From: Cacajao melanocephalus
Taxonomy: Eukaryota; Chordata; Mammalia; Primates; Pitheciidae
Reading direction: 5' to 3'
Assembly: GCA_963573385.1 (NCBI GenBank)
Contig: CAUYLG010039381.1
Location: 1 to 64,000, forward strand
DNA length: 64,000 nucleotides
A model generated the notes under the pieces. That model was not told the origin of the DNA. It made no database searches and worked only from the letters and a program-made list of their open reading frames with translations. The position numbers were made by a program, and so were the translations under genes. This document shows positions 60,355 through 64,000 of this stretch, one piece after another (position 1 is the stretch's first letter; each line of letters starts with the position of its first letter).

Positions 60355-61205
60355 AAGAAATTCTTTTTCTGTGTCTATTGAGAAGACCATGTGATTTGTT
60401 TTTAATTCTGTTTATGCACTTATTGATTTGCAGATGTTAAACCATCCCTGCATCTCTGGTATGAAACACACTTGATAATGGTGGGTTATCTTTCTGATAT
60501 TGTATTGTTAGCTAGTATTTTACTGATGATTTTTAAACCTATGTTCATCAGGGATATGGTCTGTTGTAGTTTTCTTTTTTTTTTTTTTTTTGTTATGTCC
60601 CTTCCTGGTTAGGGTGATACTGGCTTCACAGAATGATTTAGGGAGAATTCAGTCTTTCCCTATCTTGTGGAATAGTGTCAATAGAATTGGTACCAATTAT
60701 CTGAACGTCTGATAAAATTCAACTGTGAATCCGTCTGGTCCTTGACTTTTTTTTCTTGGTAATTTTTAAATTACCACTTCAATCTAGCTGTTTGTTATTG
60801 GTCTGTTCAGAGTTTCTACTTCTTCCTGGTTTAATCTAGGAAGGTTGTACATTTCCCAAAATTTATCCATCTCCTGTATATTTTCTAGTTGATGCACGTA
60901 AAGGTGTTCACAGTACCCCTGAATGATCTTTTGTACTTCTGTGGTATTGGGTGTAATACCTCCTGTTTTGTTTCTACTTGAGCTTATTTGGATATTCTCT
61001 CTTCTTTTCTTGGTTAATCTCACTAATGGTCTATCAATTTTATTTAGCTTTCAAAGAACCGGCTTTTTGTTTCATTTATCTTTTGTATGCTTTCTTTTGT
61101 TTCAATTTCATATAGTTGTACTCTGATCTTGGTTATTTCCTTTCTTCTGCTGGGTTTGTGTGCTGGTTTGTCCTTGTGTCTCTAGTTCCTTGATGTGTGA
61201 CTTTA
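60355..61205 (-). mobile_element. L1 ORF2 segment, inverted 5' part
   Basis: Reverse-complement L1 ORF2 (after the endonuclease domain, into the reverse transcriptase domain). A readable minus-strand frame at 61023-60784 contains the typical ISSSRNKTGGI stretch. It ends, in L1 order, just where the sense segment at 61206 begins. Many stops; inactive. Confidence 0.9.
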
Positions 61206-62850
61206 AAAATCCAGCATCCCTTTATAATTAAACCCTCAGCAAAACTGGCATAGAAGGGACATTCCTTAAGGTAATTAAAGCCATCTATGACAAACCCACA
61301 GCTAACATTATACTGAATGAAGAAAAGTTGAAAGCATTTCCTCTGAGAGCTGGAATAAGACAAGGATGTTCACTTTCACCACTTCTATTCGACACAGTAC
61401 TGGAAGTCCTAGCCAGAGCAATAAGACAAGAGAAAGAAATAAAGACCATCCAAATTAGTAAAGAGGAAGTCAAACTATCTCTGTTTGCTGATGACATGAT
61501 TGTATACCTAGAGAACCCTAAAGACTCATCCCAAAAGCTCCTAGAACTGGTAAATTCAGCAACGTTTCAGGATACAAAATTAATGTACACAAATCAGTAG
61601 CTCTGCTATACACCAACAGTGACCAAGCTGAGAATCAAATCAAGAATTCAACCTCTTTTATAACAGCTGCAAAAAATCAAAAATACTTAGGAATACACTT
61701 AACAAAGGAGGTTAAAGACCTCTACAAGAAAAAACTACAAAACACTGCTGAAAGAAATCACAGATGACACACACAAATGGAAACACAGACCATGCTCATA
61801 GATGGATGAAATCAGTATTGTGAAAATGACCATACTGCCAAAAGCAATCTACAAATTCAATGCAATTCCCATCAAAATGCCACCATTACTCTTCACAGAA
61901 CTAGAAAAAACAATCCTCAAATTTACATGGAACCAAAAAAGAGTTTACATAGCCAAAGCAAAACTAAACAAAAGGAACAAATCTGGAGGTATTATATTAC
62001 CTGATTTCAAATTATACTATAAGTCCACAGTCACCAAAAACAGCATGGTACTGGTATTAAAACAGGTACATAGACCAATGGAACAGAAATGTATGAAAAA
62101 AATGCTCAATATCACTAATTATCAGCTAAAGGCAAACCAAAACCACAATGCAATATGACCTCACTACTGCAAGAATGGCCGTAATAAAAAATAATAGATG
62201 TTGGCATGGATGTAGTGAAAAGGGAATGCTTTTACACTGTTGGTGGGAATGTAAACTAGTACAACCACTATGGAAAACAGTGTGGCAATTCCTTAAAGAA
62301 CTGAAAGTAGATCTACCATTTGATTCAGCAAACCCACTTCTGGGCATCTACCCAGAGGAAAAGAAGTCATTATATGAAAAAGATATTTGCACATGCATGT
62401 TCATAGCAGCACAATTTGCAATTGCAAAAATACGGAACCAGCCTAAATGCTCTCCAATCAATGAGTGGATCAAGAAAATGTGATGTATATATACATATAC
62501 ATACACACACACATACACAACCCACGGGATACTACTCAATCATAAAAAGGAACAAACTAATGACATTTGCAGCAACCTGGATGGAACTGGAAACCATTAT
62601 TCCAAGTGAAGTAGCAGGAATGGAAAACTAAACATCCTATGTTCTCGCTCATAAGTGGGAGCTGCGTTGTGAGAATGCAAAGGTGTTAAGAATAATGCAA
62701 TGGACTTTGGAGACTCAGGGAAAGGGTGGGAGGGATTAAAGACTACACATTGGGTACACTGTACACTGCTTGGGTGATGCGTGCACCCAAATCTCATTGT
62801 AACCAAACGCTGCCTGTTCCCCAAAAACCAACTGAAATTTTTTGAAAAGA
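61206..62850 (+). mobile_element. L1 (primate L1P), 3' ORF2 and 3'UTR, internally deleted
   Basis: Sense L1 from the reverse transcriptase region, including the FADD active-site block (plus frame 61328-61600) and later ORF2 (61802-62158), to the 3'UTR and A/GA-rich tail. Order jumps near 62089: the text after gaccaatggaacagaa skips a large piece of ORF2 and resumes at aaaaatgctcaatatcacta. Frames are broken by stops and indels, so no functional protein is encoded. Confidence 0.92.
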
Positions 62851-62949
62851 TGAAGAAAGAGAGAGAGAGACAGAGAGAGAGAAAAGAAAAGGAAAGAAAG
62901 AAAGAAAGAAAGAAAGAAAGAGAAGAAAGAAAGAAAAAGAAAGAAAGAT
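62849..62949. repeat. (GA)n/(GAAA)n purine tract at the L1 tail
   Basis: About 100 bases of nearly pure purine, evidently expanded from the L1 poly-A tail. Makes a low-complexity reading frame that is not a gene. Confidence 0.95.
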
Positions 62950-64000
62950 TCTTAAATCAGAGTATTCCCTAAATGTCCTACAGAGAGCACTAACTGGAGA
63001 CCCCTCAGGTGCGATAAGGGTGTGATAGACAGAAGAAACGATTCTTAGTCACTGGTGCTTGTTCTATTAATGTTGTACTGTTAACTATTTGGATTCAGGT
63101 GTCACAGTGTTTCAGGGAGGGAAAGAAAGAGGCCTTTGCAAAAAATGCGTTTGCAAAAAGTCACTGCACATCGTGTGAATGAGACGAGGTTGACCAAGAG
63201 AGTCTGACACTAGAGAAAACACTTAGAAGGAAATTGTATAAAGGTCAGTCATTTAATGTCAATTAGTTTTTCTATCACCTCTGCCCCTGACCTATGACCA
63301 ATATGAATTTGTTTAATATATCTGTTATTACAATTTTCTGGGTTTTAAAAACAGGCGCTAATTCTCATTTGCTCAAATATTAAAATACACAAAATCTTTT
63401 GGCATTATTCAGGCTCTATGGAATGTGTTGTATTACATCATTCCCTTTGTACATTTAACCAGCTGGGTATCTTAGATAAACTGAAGTCAACTGAAAAAGT
63501 TCTCCTTCATGAAATATTAGTCCTGATTTGATCCTGTGGTTGTGAAGCAATCCATGTATGGTACCTGGCTCATGATTACATGCTTCAATGTGAATCATGT
63601 TTTATTATTTGCAAGTCACATAAGTTAAAAAGCTTTCAAATTTCAATGGATAACATGTGAATTCTATTTATCATCCACTGGTCAAGGTTTATTGCCTGTT
63701 ATCTGGTTCACCTATGACTTAGATGCAGCTAGGACTATCTTCTTGAATTTGACAAGATTCACCTCTGCTCTAGGAACAAACACTAAAACTTACTCAGGTT
63801 TTTTATTTTATAGAAACTTATAAGTTTATAGGAAGAAAGTGGAAAACTGTTAAGTTATAGAATCTTAGGTATACCAGTAATATACATGTAATTTATAAAT
63901 TATATGTTTTTAGTTCACAGCCTTTCAAAAAGACTTTCAGGCTTAAAAATAAAAGTAGTACACAGAAACGATGTGGAAGGGAGAAGATATACAAGGGACA

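Noticed and set aside
61328..62483. Reverse-transcriptase-like open frames
   Set aside because: Broken fragments of a dead L1 ORF2, not a host gene or an active element.
62781..62972. Lys/Glu/Arg-rich open frame
   Set aside because: Translation of the purine tract at the L1 tail.

Overview
The window is a piece of primate nuclear DNA carrying most of the N-cadherin gene (CDH2) on the minus strand. Thirteen exons were located by reverse-complement translation and splice-site inspection. They correspond to exons 3 to 15 of the 16-exon gene and run from high to low coordinates (57080 down to 10211). Their lengths sum to 2342 bp, every junction keeps the frame, and every intron is GT-AG. Exons 1 and 2 (signal peptide, start of the prodomain) lie beyond base 64000, and exon 16 (last 68 residues and 3'UTR) lies before base 1. 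Residue numbers below use the usual 906-residue N-cadherin numbering, which fits because the furin site RQKR falls at 156-159 and the mature start DW at 160-161.

The organism is a simian primate. There are full-length dimeric Alus of J, S and Y-like grades, THE1/MST-type MaLR LTRs, a MADE1 element and a primate L1. About six residues differ from the human protein as I remember it (P136, L309, I369, V398, I558 plus V570, N647). That argues for a non-human simian, but the comparison is from memory.

Layout from low to high coordinate: 1-10210 intron 15; 10211-10375 exon 15; 10376-29181 intron 14 (18.8 kb, rich in old repeats, with an ERV1-like LTR in the same orientation as CDH2 and an old L1M); 29182-39830 exons 14 to 8 in a compact cluster (transmembrane segment and EC3-EC5); 39831-49483 intron 7 (9.7 kb, Alu-dense, with a three-level nested insertion and a MADE1 hairpin element); 49484-57080 exons 7 to 3 (prodomain, EC1, EC2); 57081-64000 the 3' part of intron 2, with an L1 that carries a 5' inversion.

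The exons together encode a classical type I cadherin: prodomain with furin site, Trp2 and HAV adhesion motifs in EC1, Ca2+-binding linkers between the EC domains, five EC repeats, one membrane helix, a p120-catenin juxtamembrane segment and the start of the beta-catenin-binding tail. I found no second protein-coding gene, no structural RNA gene, no CpG island and no sign of an undescribed multi-gene system. The noteworthy observations concern transposon biology, splicing and lineage-specific residues. Repeat family names and edges come from visual recognition and need RepeatMasker confirmation.
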